In this document: positions 33,190 through 42,404 of the stretch, piece by piece | How positions within the stretch are numbered: the stretch's first letter is position 1 | Layout of the letters: every line of letters begins with the position of its first letter | Assembly (NCBI RefSeq): GCF_004122145.1 | Contig: NZ_SBKQ01000001.1 | Coordinates: 248,001 to 312,000, forward strand | Length of the DNA: 64,000 bases | Source: Flavobacterium piscinae | Lineage (GTDB): Bacteria; Bacteroidota; Bacteroidia; Flavobacteriales; Flavobacteriaceae | Direction: 5' to 3' | Translations under genes and position numbers: made by a program | The notes under the pieces: generated by a model | The model's database searches: none | Told to the model about the DNA's origin: nothing | Seen by the model: the letters and a program-made list of their open reading frames with translations, nothing else

Positions 33190-33235
33190 GCAGTAACAGT
33201 TTTCAGTGAACAGACAACCGATAACAGACAACAGT
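33190..33235. repeat. Short CAG/ACA-rich direct repeats upstream of the small membrane gene
   Basis: The lptC-to-33237 gap is dominated by short related words (CAGTTTTCAGTG, AACAGACAACCGATAACAGA, CAACAGTC). Such degenerate ACAG-type strings are frequent in flavobacterial intergenic DNA. I see no promoter or hairpin in it. Confidence 0.35.
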
Positions 33236-33236
33236 C

Positions 33237-33425
33237 ATGACATACTTAAAATACATTCAATATTTTTATCTTTTTGCGGCAGGGTTTTTTATTTATCAAG
33301 GTTTTGCTAATTTGAATTCAGAGGAAAAAAGCCCTTGGTTAATGTTCTTTTTTGCTGCCATGGCTATTTTTATGTTCTTTTTTAGAAGACGATTTTTGAA
33401 TAAAATGGATAACCGAAATAAGTAA
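33237..33425 (+). CDS. Small two-helix membrane protein
   Basis: The 62-residue protein has two predicted transmembrane helices (about 7-24 and 33-49) joined by a polar turn (NLNSEEKSPW), and a positively charged tail (RRRFLNKMDNRNK) that should stay cytoplasmic. It lies between lptC and the CorC-like gene, 9 nt before the latter, so it is very likely expressed with them. It has no recognisable family beyond a small conserved membrane protein. Confidence 0.7.
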   Translation: MTYLKYIQYFYLFAAGFFIYQGFANLNSEEKSPWLMFFFAAMAIFMFFFRRRFLNKMDNRNK

Positions 33426-33434
33426 TTTACTGCG

Positions 33435-34706
33435 ATGGAAATCAGTATCATTTTCATTTGTTTACTGCTTTCGGCATTTTTTTCCGGAATGGAAATCGCA
33501 TTTGTTTCTTCCAATAAAGTGTATCTCGGAATCGAAAAAATGCAAGATGGTTTTGTAGCAAAAATTCTAACCAAAATCACGCAAAATCCTTCCAAATTCA
33601 TAGCTTCAATGTTAGTTGGAAACAATATTGCTCTGGTCATCTACGGATTTACCATGGGTGATTTAATAATTAAACTGATTTTTCCGGAGTTTATCAATAA
33701 CGATGATTTGCCTTTTCAGGTTTTAATGATTCAAACCCTTCTTTCTACAGCTGTCATTTTAATTACAGCCGAGTTTCTTCCAAAAGTTTTTTTTCAAATT
33801 TATGCTAATACTTTTGTCAAAATTTTTGCCATTCCGGCTTACTTTTTTTATCAATTATTATATTACATATCGTCATTTGTCATTTGGATATCCGATTTCT
33901 TTCTAAGAAAACTTTTCAAAACAGAGGGCGATGAAGCTCAGCTTTTTTTCAGCAAAGTTGAATTAGGAAATTTTATTTCAGAACAAATGAATGCCGTAGA
34001 TGACCATGAAACGGTTGATTCAGAAATTCAAATTTTCCAAAATGCTCTCGAGTTTTCAGGGGTAAAAGCCAGAGACATTATGATTCCCCGCACTGAAATC
34101 TCTGCGGTTGAAATTCATGATTCGGTGAAAGAATTGAAATCACTTTTTATTGAAACGGGATTTTCTAAAATATTGGTTTATCAATCTTCTTTAGATGATA
34201 TTATTGGTTATGTACATTCATTTGAATTATTCCGAAAACCCAGAACAATTAAGTCGGTTATGATTCCGGTTGAATTTGTTCCGGAAACAATGTTTATCAA
34301 AGATGTGATGAACCTTTTAACTAAAAAAAGAAAAAGTGTAGCTATCGTTTTGGACGAATATGGCGGAACTTCCGGAATGATTACCATTGAAGATATTGTA
34401 GAAGAACTTTTTGGTGAAATTGAAGACGAGCATGATTCGGATGAAACACTGATAGAAGAACAATTAGGTGAAAAGGAGTTCCGATTCTCAACTCGCTTAG
34501 ATGTGGAATATATAAATGAAGTTTATAAATTGAATATTCCAGAAGAAGATTCTTATTCAACGTTAGGTGGTTTTATTGTCAATCATGCTAAGGAAATTCC
34601 ACAAAAAGGGGAAGTTATAGAAATCAATAATTTTCAATTCATTATAGAAGAAGCTTCTACCAAGAAAATTGAGCAGGTTAAAATGATTATTGACTATTCT
34701 GATTAA
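33435..34706 (+). CDS. CorC/HlyC-type membrane protein with CNNM and CBS domains
   Basis: In order the 423 residues hold a CNNM/DUF21 membrane domain (about 1-190, four hydrophobic segments; AFFSGMEIAFVSSNK is typical), two CBS domains (about 210-330; MIPRTEISAVEI and VLDEYGGTSGMITIEDIVEE) and a C-terminal CorC_HlyC domain (about 350-423; DEDSYSTLGGFIVNH). Family knowledge: such proteins act in Mg or Co efflux or ion balance, although often labelled hemolysins. It lies between the small membrane gene and ppiD in a conserved-looking cluster. Confidence 0.92.
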   Translation: MEISIIFICLLLSAFFSGMEIAFVSSNKVYLGIEKMQDGFVAKILTKITQNPSKFIASMLVGNNIALVIYGFTMGDLIIKLIFPEFINNDDLPFQVLMIQTLLSTAVILITAEFLPKVFFQIYANTFVKIFAIPAYFFYQLLYYISSFVIWISDFFLRKLFKTEGDEAQLFFSKVELGNFISEQMNAVDDHETVDSEIQIFQNALEFSGVKARDIMIPRTEISAVEIHDSVKELKSLFIETGFSKILVYQSSLDDIIGYVHSFELFRKPRTIKSVMIPVEFVPETMFIKDVMNLLTKKRKSVAIVLDEYGGTSGMITIEDIVEELFGEIEDEHDSDETLIEEQLGEKEFRFSTRLDVEYINEVYKLNIPEEDSYSTLGGFIVNHAKEIPQKGEVIEINNFQFIIEEASTKKIEQVKMIIDYSD

Positions 34707-34869
34707 AGAAAAACACTACTTATTTACGCTGATAACTGAATTTAGTTCTGTTTACAACCTGATTATTTTTATTGAGATAAAAAATCAACAAAATATCTTG
34801 AATTCTTTATAATTATTTCACAGATAATTGTATTTTCGCAAACTGAAATAAAATTAAACATAAATAGAA

Positions 34870-36972
34870 ATGGCGATTTTAGGAAAAATTAGACAACGTT
34901 CATTTATTCTTATAGTGATTATTGCGTTGGCATTATTCTCTTTTGTATTAGCAGATGTAATTCAAAGTGGCGGTTTTAGCCAAACTTCAAACAACGTTGG
35001 AAGTATAAATGGAAAAGACATTCCGTTTGAAGAATTTAGAATAAAAGTTGGCAATACTGAAAAATCAGGTCAGGGTATGTCAAACATTCAAGCGGTTAAT
35101 CAAGTTTGGAATCAAGAAATCAATTTGGCTTTATTAACAGAAGAATTAGAGAAATTAGGGATCAGAATTGGTGAAAATCACTTGATTGAAACGTTAAAAG
35201 CGGATCCTAATTTTGGTCAGAATCCTTCTTTTCAAAACGAATTAAAACAATTTGATATCAACAAATACAGAGAGTATATCAAATCCAGCTCTAACCCTGA
35301 CGAAGTTAAATTTTTTGAAAACGTTGAAGAAAATGCAAATATCAATGCAAAATATCAATTGTACAGCAGTTTGGTTAAATCAGGCTTTTTTACTACTCAA
35401 AATGATGCAAAATTTAAATATAACTTAGAGAACAAAAAAGTTACATTTGATTTTGTTGCTGTTCCTTATTCTTCAGTAAAAGATAGCGATGTAAAAGTTT
35501 CTGATGCTGAAATTATTGAATACATGAAAAAGAATGAAAAAAAATATAAAGCGGATGAAACCCGTGAGATTGAATTCGTTGTTATCGAAGATCAACCTTC
35601 TGATGCCGATAAAAACGAAATTAAAAATAAATTAAATTCATTTTTATCTCCACGAGTTGTTTACAACAAAGCAACGAATACAAATGATACATTGCCAAGT
35701 TTTTCAGCAACAACAGATGTTGTAAAATTTGTGAACGAAAATTCTCAATTTCCATATGATTCAACTTATATCGGAAAATCAGATTTGCCGGCTGAACATG
35801 CAGAATCGCTTTTCAATTTATCAGATGGTCAAGTTTATGGGCCTTATCAATATGGAGACTATTTTGCTTTAAGCCGTTCAATGGGAAGAAAAGCAGGTGC
35901 AAAAGCTAGAGCAAGTCATATCTTGATTAGTTTCACCGGTTCCAGAGCTCAACCTAAAGAAGATAGAACAAAAGAAGAAGCAAAAGTAAAAGCTGAAGGA
36001 ATTTTAGCAGAAGTTATGGCTAATCCTGACTCATTCACCATGCAAGCATTTACAGCATCTGAAGACCAAGGTTCTGCTCAAAAAGGAGGAGATTTAGATT
36101 TCTTTGGTCCAGGTCAAATGGTGCCTGCATTTAATGATTTCGTTTTCAACAATCCAATTGGGAAAGTTGGTTTAGTTGAAACTGAATTCGGTTACCACAT
36201 TATTAAAGTTACTGATAAGCAAGATGCTATTCGTTTAGCTACCATAGCTCAAAAAATTGAAGCTTCAGAAAAAACTTCTGAAAATGCTTATACAAATGCA
36301 GTAAAATTTGAATTAGCTGCGAATGAAAAATCGTTTGAAACTGCAGCAAAAGAAGCTAAGTTAACAGTAAATCCATCAGTTCGTGTGAAAGCATTAGATG
36401 AAATGTTAGGGCAGTACGGTTCACAAAGACAAGTAATCCGTTGGGCATTTGAAAAAGATACGGATGTGAATGATGTAAAACGTTTCGAATTACCTAAAGT
36501 AGGTCATTTAATTGCAAAATTGAAAAAAGTAAATGAAGAAGGCTTATTAGCCATTGAAGACGCAAGAATTCAAGTAGAACCTATTCTAAAAAATAAGAAG
36601 AAAGCAGAAAAAATTATGGCCAAAATGAAGGCTACTTCCTTGGATGCGATTGCAAAAGCAAATGCTGTACAAGTGCAAACGGCTTCTGATGTTACGTTAG
36701 AGAATCCTTCAGTAGCTTCTGCGGGTTACGAACCTAAAGTGGTAGGTACAGCTTTTGGTACGGCTGTTAATAAACTTTCTGCTCCAATTGAAGGAAATGT
36801 CAGTGTGTTTGTTGTAAAAACTACCAAAGTATCTGAACCGTTACCTTCTAAAGATTTTACTACTCAAGTGAATGCTTTAAAATCGCAAAATGCCTCTGCA
36901 GTAGGGAGAGTATTTGGAGCTTTAAAAGAAAAAGCAGAAATTAAAGATAATCGATTACAGTTTAATTATTAA
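34870..36972 (+). CDS. ppiD: PpiD-like peptidyl-prolyl isomerase / periplasmic folding chaperone
   Basis: The 700-residue protein is anchored by one N-terminal helix (about 12-30) and faces the periplasm. A SurA-N-like chaperone segment (about 35-180) is followed by the parvulin PPIC domain (about 345-450; KARASHILISFTGSR, GGDLDFFGPGQMVPAFNDFV, EFGYHIIKVTD) and a second helical region. The size and order match PpiD, which helps outer-membrane proteins leave the Sec channel. It is preceded by 163 bp of non-coding DNA, so it probably has its own promoter, and it ends at a strong shared terminator. Confidence 0.93.
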   Translation: MAILGKIRQRSFILIVIIALALFSFVLADVIQSGGFSQTSNNVGSINGKDIPFEEFRIKVGNTEKSGQGMSNIQAVNQVWNQEINLALLTEELEKLGIRIGENHLIETLKADPNFGQNPSFQNELKQFDINKYREYIKSSSNPDEVKFFENVEENANINAKYQLYSSLVKSGFFTTQNDAKFKYNLENKKVTFDFVAVPYSSVKDSDVKVSDAEIIEYMKKNEKKYKADETREIEFVVIEDQPSDADKNEIKNKLNSFLSPRVVYNKATNTNDTLPSFSATTDVVKFVNENSQFPYDSTYIGKSDLPAEHAESLFNLSDGQVYGPYQYGDYFALSRSMGRKAGAKARASHILISFTGSRAQPKEDRTKEEAKVKAEGILAEVMANPDSFTMQAFTASEDQGSAQKGGDLDFFGPGQMVPAFNDFVFNNPIGKVGLVETEFGYHIIKVTDKQDAIRLATIAQKIEASEKTSENAYTNAVKFELAANEKSFETAAKEAKLTVNPSVRVKALDEMLGQYGSQRQVIRWAFEKDTDVNDVKRFELPKVGHLIAKLKKVNEEGLLAIEDARIQVEPILKNKKKAEKIMAKMKATSLDAIAKANAVQVQTASDVTLENPSVASAGYEPKVVGTAFGTAVNKLSAPIEGNVSVFVVKTTKVSEPLPSKDFTTQVNALKSQNASAVGRVFGALKEKAEIKDNRLQFNY

Positions 36973-36991
36973 TTCAAACTGCATTGAATTT

Positions 36992-37023
36992 AAAATCCCA
37001 ACTCTTTAAAAAGTTGGGATTTT
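36992..37023. terminator. Bidirectional terminator between ppiD and the GYDIA kinase gene
   Basis: The 12-bp stem AAAATCCCAACT / AGTTGGGATTTT with an 8-nt loop is followed by a T run on the plus strand. It lies 19 nt after ppiD and 2 nt beyond the stop of the convergent kinase gene. Confidence 0.85.
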
Positions 37024-37025
37024 TT

Positions 37026-37940
37026 TTATTTTAATATCATTTCGTCATATCGAAGAATTGTTTCAAAACCTCGTTCCCTTAAATAGTCTCTTGGATTATC
37101 TTTTGAAGCAACAAGAACAAAATCGCCACCCCAAGCACCTAAACTCTTAATAACACCTTTAAAATCGTCAAACAAGGCTTCTTTGATGGTAATGGTTTCC
37201 AACACTTCGCTCATAATACTTTCGTGCTTTTCCATTTCATATACAAATGATTTTAAATCGGAAGAGGAAAGAATGCTGTTTGTAATCTTGTTGATTTTAT
37301 CAATGGTTTTTCCAATGTTATGTTGGTTGTTGATATAATTGGCAATGGCTGATTTACTGCTTTGTTTTCTATTTAAATAAACAAAATACAAATGGTTTCT
37401 GAATTTAGGATAAAATTTTACCGCTTTAAATTGTGGCTGATTGTTGATTAATTGATAAACGAGAGGTGAATCTTTTTTTGCACAAGCAATATCATAGCCA
37501 CTCCCACCGAAACTCCGGTTTAACAGTTCAAAAGCATCAATATTTAACCATTGGCCTATATTGTTAATTAAGGTAGAAGATGTTCCTAAACCCCAATTTT
37601 TTGGAAAAGTCAGATTTGTTTGAATGTTGAATCCGTTTTTGTGGAAAAGAAAATCCGGTTGCATTTGAAACGCTTCATGCAAAATTTCAAGTAACGTATT
37701 TCTTACTGAATTTTCTGCATCAAAAGGTTTGTGAATAATTTCATCAAATGAAAATTCATCTTCAAACCAAACACTTCCGTCTTGATCAAAACTTTTCCAT
37801 AGAATTTGTTCCGATGATATGGGTTCAACAATTAAATTTTGTCCAAATTTGGTTGGTAAAGCTAAAGCTAATGCTCCGTCAAGAACAACATATTCTCCGG
37901 TTAAGAGTAATTTTCCGTTGCTGTAAAAGGTTTGTTTCAA
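37026..37940 (-). CDS. GYDIA-family GHMP kinase (mevalonate-pathway type)
   Basis: The 304-residue GHMP-fold kinase starts with KLLLTGEYVVLDGALALALP, as in mevalonate-type kinases. It has the ATP loop LTFPKNWGLGTSSTLINN (glycine/serine-rich, about 111-127) and FGGSGYDIACAKKDSP, which holds the GYDIA signature. A C-terminal GGDFVLVA is the third GHMP motif. The gene follows HMG-CoA reductase by 6 nt on the same strand, which places it in the mevalonate route to isoprenoids. Which step it catalyses (mevalonate or phosphomevalonate) cannot be told from sequence. Confidence 0.88.
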   Translation of the reverse strand: MKQTFYSNGKLLLTGEYVVLDGALALALPTKFGQNLIVEPISSEQILWKSFDQDGSVWFEDEFSFDEIIHKPFDAENSVRNTLLEILHEAFQMQPDFLFHKNGFNIQTNLTFPKNWGLGTSSTLINNIGQWLNIDAFELLNRSFGGSGYDIACAKKDSPLVYQLINNQPQFKAVKFYPKFRNHLYFVYLNRKQSSKSAIANYINNQHNIGKTIDKINKITNSILSSSDLKSFVYEMEKHESIMSEVLETITIKEALFDDFKGVIKSLGAWGGDFVLVASKDNPRDYLRERGFETILRYDEMILK

Positions 37941-37946
37941 TTTGAT

Positions 37947-39266
37947 CTATTTTCTAATTTCCTCCAAAAATCCCGCCACCGAAGCATGTGAAATTGTATT
38001 GTCTTTAAAATATTCTGTAACTTTTATTCTTTCTTCTGCCGTTGCATGATATTGATTTAGAATATTATTGATATGCATTTTCATATGACCCTCTTGAATA
38101 CCTTTGGTCGTTAAAGAACGCAACGCTGCAAAATTTTGTGCTAGACCAACTGCGGCAACAATTTGCATTAATTCTGGTGCCGATGGTTTTTCTAAAATCT
38201 CTAAATTTAATTTCACTAATGGATGTAATGACGTTAAACCTCCCACGGTTCCTAATGCTAATGGAATTTCTAACCAAAATGTAAAAATACCATTTTCAAT
38301 TGTAGCATCAGATAAACTGCGGTATTTCCCGTCTCGGGAAGCGTAGGCATGTGCTCCTGCCTCCACGGCTCTAAAATCGTTCCCAGTTGCTAGTACCACA
38401 GCATCAATTCCGTTCATAATACCTTTGTTGTGTGTTACGGCACGATACGGTTCAATTTTGGCAATTTGAACGGCACGCACAAACTTTTCGGCAAATTCAC
38501 TTGGGTTTTCGATTTGTTTTTCGGTTAATTCTTCAATTGAACAGGAAACCTCTGCACGAACTATGCAATTCGTTACATAATTGGACAAAATGCTCATCAC
38601 TACCTCAATATTTTTTTCTTCTTCAGTAAATGGTTCAAAAGATTGAGCTTCTTGTTTTAAAGTTTTAGCAAATTGCTCTAAGCAGGAATTGATAAAATTC
38701 GCACCCATACTATCTTTAGTTTCAAAAGTAGCATGCAATTGAAAGTAATTTTCTAATTCAGTTGTTTTGTCATTTAAGATAATATCTAAAATTCCGCCAC
38801 CCCGTTTTTGCATATTTTTGGTAATGTTCTCCGTTTCTGAATAGAATTTTGGTTTCGTTAGATTAAAAAAATCAACCAATTTTGATTTTTCACCTGTATA
38901 AATAAAATGAACTTGTCCGATTTTTTCGGTGTTCAAAACTGTTGTTTTAAATCCGCCACGTTTTGACCAAAATTTAGCCGATTTTGCTGCCGCAGCCACA
39001 ACAGAACTTTCTTCTATCACCATCGGAACAGTGTAGTTTTTTTTATTGATTTTGAAGTTTGGAGCAATTCCCAAAGGCAAATAAAAATTGGAAATCGTAT
39101 TTTCTATGAATTCGTCGTGCAATTGTTGCAGTTTTTCATCTGTATTCCAATAGTTTTTAACTAATGAGATGGCTTCTTCGGGTTGTGAAAAATAGTGCTT
39201 AGCTATCCATTCAATTTTTTCATTTTTGGATAATTTTGAAAATCCGGAAATTTCGTGGTTACTCAT
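37947..39266 (-). CDS. Hydroxymethylglutaryl-CoA reductase (class II type)
   Basis: This 439-residue enzyme reduces HMG-CoA to mevalonate (or runs in reverse in degradative relatives). Motifs include YTVPMVIEESSVVAAAAKSA (about 58-77, holding the catalytic Glu), DSMGANFINSCLEQ (active-site region), AVTHNKGIMNGIDAVVLATG (catalytic Lys and Asp) and LGTVGGLTSLHPLVK. The catalytic His lies in EGHMKMHINNI near the C-terminus. The lack of membrane helices marks class II. The adjacent GYDIA kinase supports an anabolic role in isoprenoid synthesis. Confidence 0.93.
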   Translation of the reverse strand: MSNHEISGFSKLSKNEKIEWIAKHYFSQPEEAISLVKNYWNTDEKLQQLHDEFIENTISNFYLPLGIAPNFKINKKNYTVPMVIEESSVVAAAAKSAKFWSKRGGFKTTVLNTEKIGQVHFIYTGEKSKLVDFFNLTKPKFYSETENITKNMQKRGGGILDIILNDKTTELENYFQLHATFETKDSMGANFINSCLEQFAKTLKQEAQSFEPFTEEEKNIEVVMSILSNYVTNCIVRAEVSCSIEELTEKQIENPSEFAEKFVRAVQIAKIEPYRAVTHNKGIMNGIDAVVLATGNDFRAVEAGAHAYASRDGKYRSLSDATIENGIFTFWLEIPLALGTVGGLTSLHPLVKLNLEILEKPSAPELMQIVAAVGLAQNFAALRSLTTKGIQEGHMKMHINNILNQYHATAEERIKVTEYFKDNTISHASVAGFLEEIRK

Positions 39267-39338
39267 GTATTCGTTAGATAATATTATAAAATATAATTAT
39301 TTTTATGATGAATTAAAGTATCTCTTTTTCGATAGAAA

Positions 39339-39941
39339 TTATTCTGAATATTCTAGATCACTTAATAATCCCGAAAAACTTCCGTTTATTACTGCGTTGT
39401 TTTGATTTAAGATATATGTGATTTCATAATTGTTTTGATTCTTAGCAATAGTAATTGAGCCAGTAACTATTGGGTTAGAAGAGTTATTACTTGTGTAAGA
39501 TTCATAATTATAACTGTCTATTAAATTGTTTTGAATAGTAATTCCAGTGATAAGAGTTGTCCAATATAAATTTCCAATACCATCATGGTTAGTATTGTCA
39601 AGTATATAAGTTCCTTCTGTTATTTCGTTAGTAGATGAAGAGTTAATTGTGAATACAATAATATTGCTGGTATTTGATGAAAATTCATTTGCATTCAAAG
39701 TATCTGCATCAAATGGGTCAGATAAAACAACTCCGTTTGTTAAAATAATTAAATTTTTATAACCTGTTCCATCATTTGATTGATGGGTAAAATATCCATT
39801 TGGTGTTGCGTATTCAAATCCATTCAATGTAAAAGTAGAATTTGTATTTTGGCCAGAATTATTTGAATCATCTGATGAACAAGATGATGTAAAAAGACCA
39901 ATAGAAAAAATAATAATGATTAATTGTTGTGTTTTTTTCAT
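39339..39941 (-). CDS. Lipoprotein of unknown function
   Basis: I chose the start at MKKTQQLII (39941). It gives a clean signal sequence ending in the lipobox TSSC followed by SSDDSNN, and a TATCTTTG box lies at 39968-39961 just upstream. An ATG at 39974 would place that box inside the gene. The mature part is Asn/Ser/Thr-rich and beta-strand-like (TFTLNGFEYATPNGYF, TEGTYILDNTNHDGIG), as in small outer-membrane lipoproteins of this phylum. I recognise no named family. Confidence 0.75.
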   Translation of the reverse strand: MKKTQQLIIIIFSIGLFTSSCSSDDSNNSGQNTNSTFTLNGFEYATPNGYFTHQSNDGTGYKNLIILTNGVVLSDPFDADTLNANEFSSNTSNIIVFTINSSSTNEITEGTYILDNTNHDGIGNLYWTTLITGITIQNNLIDSYNYESYTSNNSSNPIVTGSITIAKNQNNYEITYILNQNNAVINGSFSGLLSDLEYSE

Positions 39942-39960
39942 TTTGATAAAAAATTTAGAG

Positions 39961-39968
39961 CAAAGATA
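39961..39968 (-). promoter_or_regulatory. -7 promoter box for the lipoprotein gene
   Basis: TATCTTTG on the minus strand matches TAnnTTTG exactly, 20 nt upstream of the preferred start. No TTG is seen at the normal distance, so support is partial. The rest of the gap to 40212 shows only AT-rich DNA without a clear hairpin. Confidence 0.45.
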
Positions 39969-40211
39969 AGACAAACCTAGTTCATGTAAGATGGAAAAGC
40001 ATTTTGAATTTCATTAGATAAAGAAAAACTTAATTTTATTGAATGTTATTTTTATTATATTGAAAGTTTACGATTTGTAATCAAAATCAATAATATTAAA
40101 ATCTTTAAATTCCATATCATTCAAAAATTCAAAAAATACTATTTAACAGAAAAAAACTCGTTTTATTCCGATTTTTTCACTAAAATTGAATCTTTTTTTA
40201 ATGCATTTATA

Positions 40212-42386
40212 ATGAATCAATTTTTAAAACTCGTTTGTTTCTTACTTTTAGTATCCACTTCAGCTATTGGTCAGCAAAAAATTTCCTTAGAAGACATCTG
40301 GTCTTCAGGTACTTTTAGGGCAAAGGGAATGGATGCTTTGCAAGCCTTAAAAAACACAAACCAATATACCGTATTAAATTTTGACAGAACTTCAAGAACT
40401 TTTCAAATTGATTTGTATGATTTTGAGACCTTAAAAAAAGTGGGCACACTCATTGATACGAAAAATCGTTCAGAATTAACTTCCATTGATAGTTATACTT
40501 TTAATGCGGCAGAAACTCAGTTGTTAATTGCGATGAACTCAGACCCAATTTACCGCCATTCCACTGTTGCCGATTTTTATCTCTACGATATAACTTCTAA
40601 AAAAATTCAAAAAATAGCCGATTATAAAATTCAAGAGCCAACATTTTCTCCCGATGGAAAGAAAATCGCGTATGGTTATCAAAATAATTTATATGTGTAT
40701 GATTTAGCTTCTGCAAAACATATTCAAATTACAACAGACGGAAAGAAAAATCACATCATCAACGGAATTACCGATTGGGTTTATGAAGAAGAATTTGGTT
40801 TTGTTAGAGCCTTTGATTGGAATAGTTCGAGCACACATTTGGCTTTTATAAAATTCGATGAATCCAATGTTCCAGAGTTTTCTATGGATGTATATGGTAA
40901 AGAATTGTATCCTTCACAAGAAGTATTTAAATATCCTAAAGCCGGTGAGAAAAACGCCTTGGTTTCTTTGCATACCTATGAAGTTGCTTCAAATCAAACC
41001 CAAAACATTAATTTGAGTCAGTACAATGATTTTTATATTGCTAGAATGAAATGGACGAATGAGGCTAATGATTTGAGTATTCAAATACTTAACCGTCATC
41101 AAAACAATTTAGATTTACTTTTTGTGGATGCTAAAACCGGAACAACCAAAGTGGTGTTAAATGAAAAAGATGCTGCCTATATTGATGTAACCGATAATTT
41201 AACTTTTTTAAAGGACAACAGCTTTATATGGACTTCCGAAAAAGATGGATTTAATCACATTTATCATTACGATAAATCAGGAAAATTACGAAACCAAATT
41301 ACGAAAGGCAATTGGGAAGTGACTTCCTATTACGGTTTTGATGAAAAAAACGGACAAGTTTATTACCAATCCGTAGAAAATGGTTCCATCAATCGCGATG
41401 TTTATAAAATTAAATTAGATGGGAAAAATAAAGTTCGTTTAACCCAAAAAACAGGGACGAATAAGGCAACTTTCAGTCCGAACTTTCAGTATTTTATTAA
41501 TTCTTTTTCCAGTGTAACCGAACCAACTTCTTATACTTTACACAATTCAAAAGACGGAAAGCAAGTTCAATCCATAGTTGATAATAAAGAGTTAGCTTCC
41601 AAATTAGAAAGTTACAATCTTCCTACCAAAGAATTCTTCGAATTAACGACCGAAAAAGGACACAAATTGAATGCATACATCATCAAACCGAAAGATTTTG
41701 ATGCTACAAAAAAGTATCCATTATTGTTATTTCAATACAGCGGACCGGGTTCGCAGCAAGTAGCCAATCAATGGTTGGGTGCTAATGATTATTGGCATAT
41801 GCTATTGGCCCAAGAAGGTTATTTGGTTGCTTGTGTAGATGGGAGAGGAACCGGATTCAGAGGAGCAGCTTTCAAAAAAGTGACACAAAAAGAATTAGGT
41901 AAATACGAAGTAGAAGACCAAATAGATGCTGCAAAGGTGCTTGGAAATTATCCTTATATCGATAAAACTAGAATCGGAATTTGGGGATGGAGTTACGGTG
42001 GATTTATGTCCAGCAACTGTATTCTAAAAGGAAACGATGTATTTAAAACTGCAATTGCCGTTGCTCCGGTAACCAATTGGCGTTTTTACGATTCGATTTA
42101 CACGGAAAGATACATGCAAACCCCACAAGAAAATGCGAGTGGATATGATGATAATTCCCCCATCAATCATGTGGATAAATTAAAAGGAAATTACCTAATC
42201 ATTCATGGAACAGCGGATGACAACGTACATTTTCAAAATGCAACCCGAATGATTCGAGCGTTACAACTGGCAAATAAACAGTTTGATCAAGCCATTTATC
42301 CCGATACGAATCATGGCATTTATGGCGGAAAAATTCGCTTGCAATTGTATACAAAAATGACAAACTATATTAAACAAAATCTTTAA
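40212..42386 (+). CDS. Dipeptidyl peptidase IV (S9 family)
   Basis: The 724-residue secreted serine peptidase removes X-Pro dipeptides from peptide N-termini. A signal peptide (ending AIGQQ) is followed by the DPP IV beta-propeller (about 45-460; GITDWVYEEEFGFVRAFDWN is its Glu-pair motif for the peptide amino group). The alpha/beta-hydrolase domain has Ser594 in GIWGWSYGGF, the acidic residue in HGTADDNVHFQ (near 669) and His701 in NHGIYGG. The catalytic triad is intact and the length is typical. The following gene is a peptide transporter, so the pair probably serves proline-rich peptide use. Confidence 0.95.
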   Translation: MNQFLKLVCFLLLVSTSAIGQQKISLEDIWSSGTFRAKGMDALQALKNTNQYTVLNFDRTSRTFQIDLYDFETLKKVGTLIDTKNRSELTSIDSYTFNAAETQLLIAMNSDPIYRHSTVADFYLYDITSKKIQKIADYKIQEPTFSPDGKKIAYGYQNNLYVYDLASAKHIQITTDGKKNHIINGITDWVYEEEFGFVRAFDWNSSSTHLAFIKFDESNVPEFSMDVYGKELYPSQEVFKYPKAGEKNALVSLHTYEVASNQTQNINLSQYNDFYIARMKWTNEANDLSIQILNRHQNNLDLLFVDAKTGTTKVVLNEKDAAYIDVTDNLTFLKDNSFIWTSEKDGFNHIYHYDKSGKLRNQITKGNWEVTSYYGFDEKNGQVYYQSVENGSINRDVYKIKLDGKNKVRLTQKTGTNKATFSPNFQYFINSFSSVTEPTSYTLHNSKDGKQVQSIVDNKELASKLESYNLPTKEFFELTTEKGHKLNAYIIKPKDFDATKKYPLLLFQYSGPGSQQVANQWLGANDYWHMLLAQEGYLVACVDGRGTGFRGAAFKKVTQKELGKYEVEDQIDAAKVLGNYPYIDKTRIGIWGWSYGGFMSSNCILKGNDVFKTAIAVAPVTNWRFYDSIYTERYMQTPQENASGYDDNSPINHVDKLKGNYLIIHGTADDNVHFQNATRMIRALQLANKQFDQAIYPDTNHGIYGGKIRLQLYTKMTNYIKQNL

Positions 42387-42404
42387 CAAACCAAAACAAA
42401 TTTT

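Noticed and set aside
33296..33640. Minus-strand 114-codon frame opposite the small membrane protein and the CorC-like gene
   Set aside because: It is antisense to two genes with good support and has no start or family evidence.
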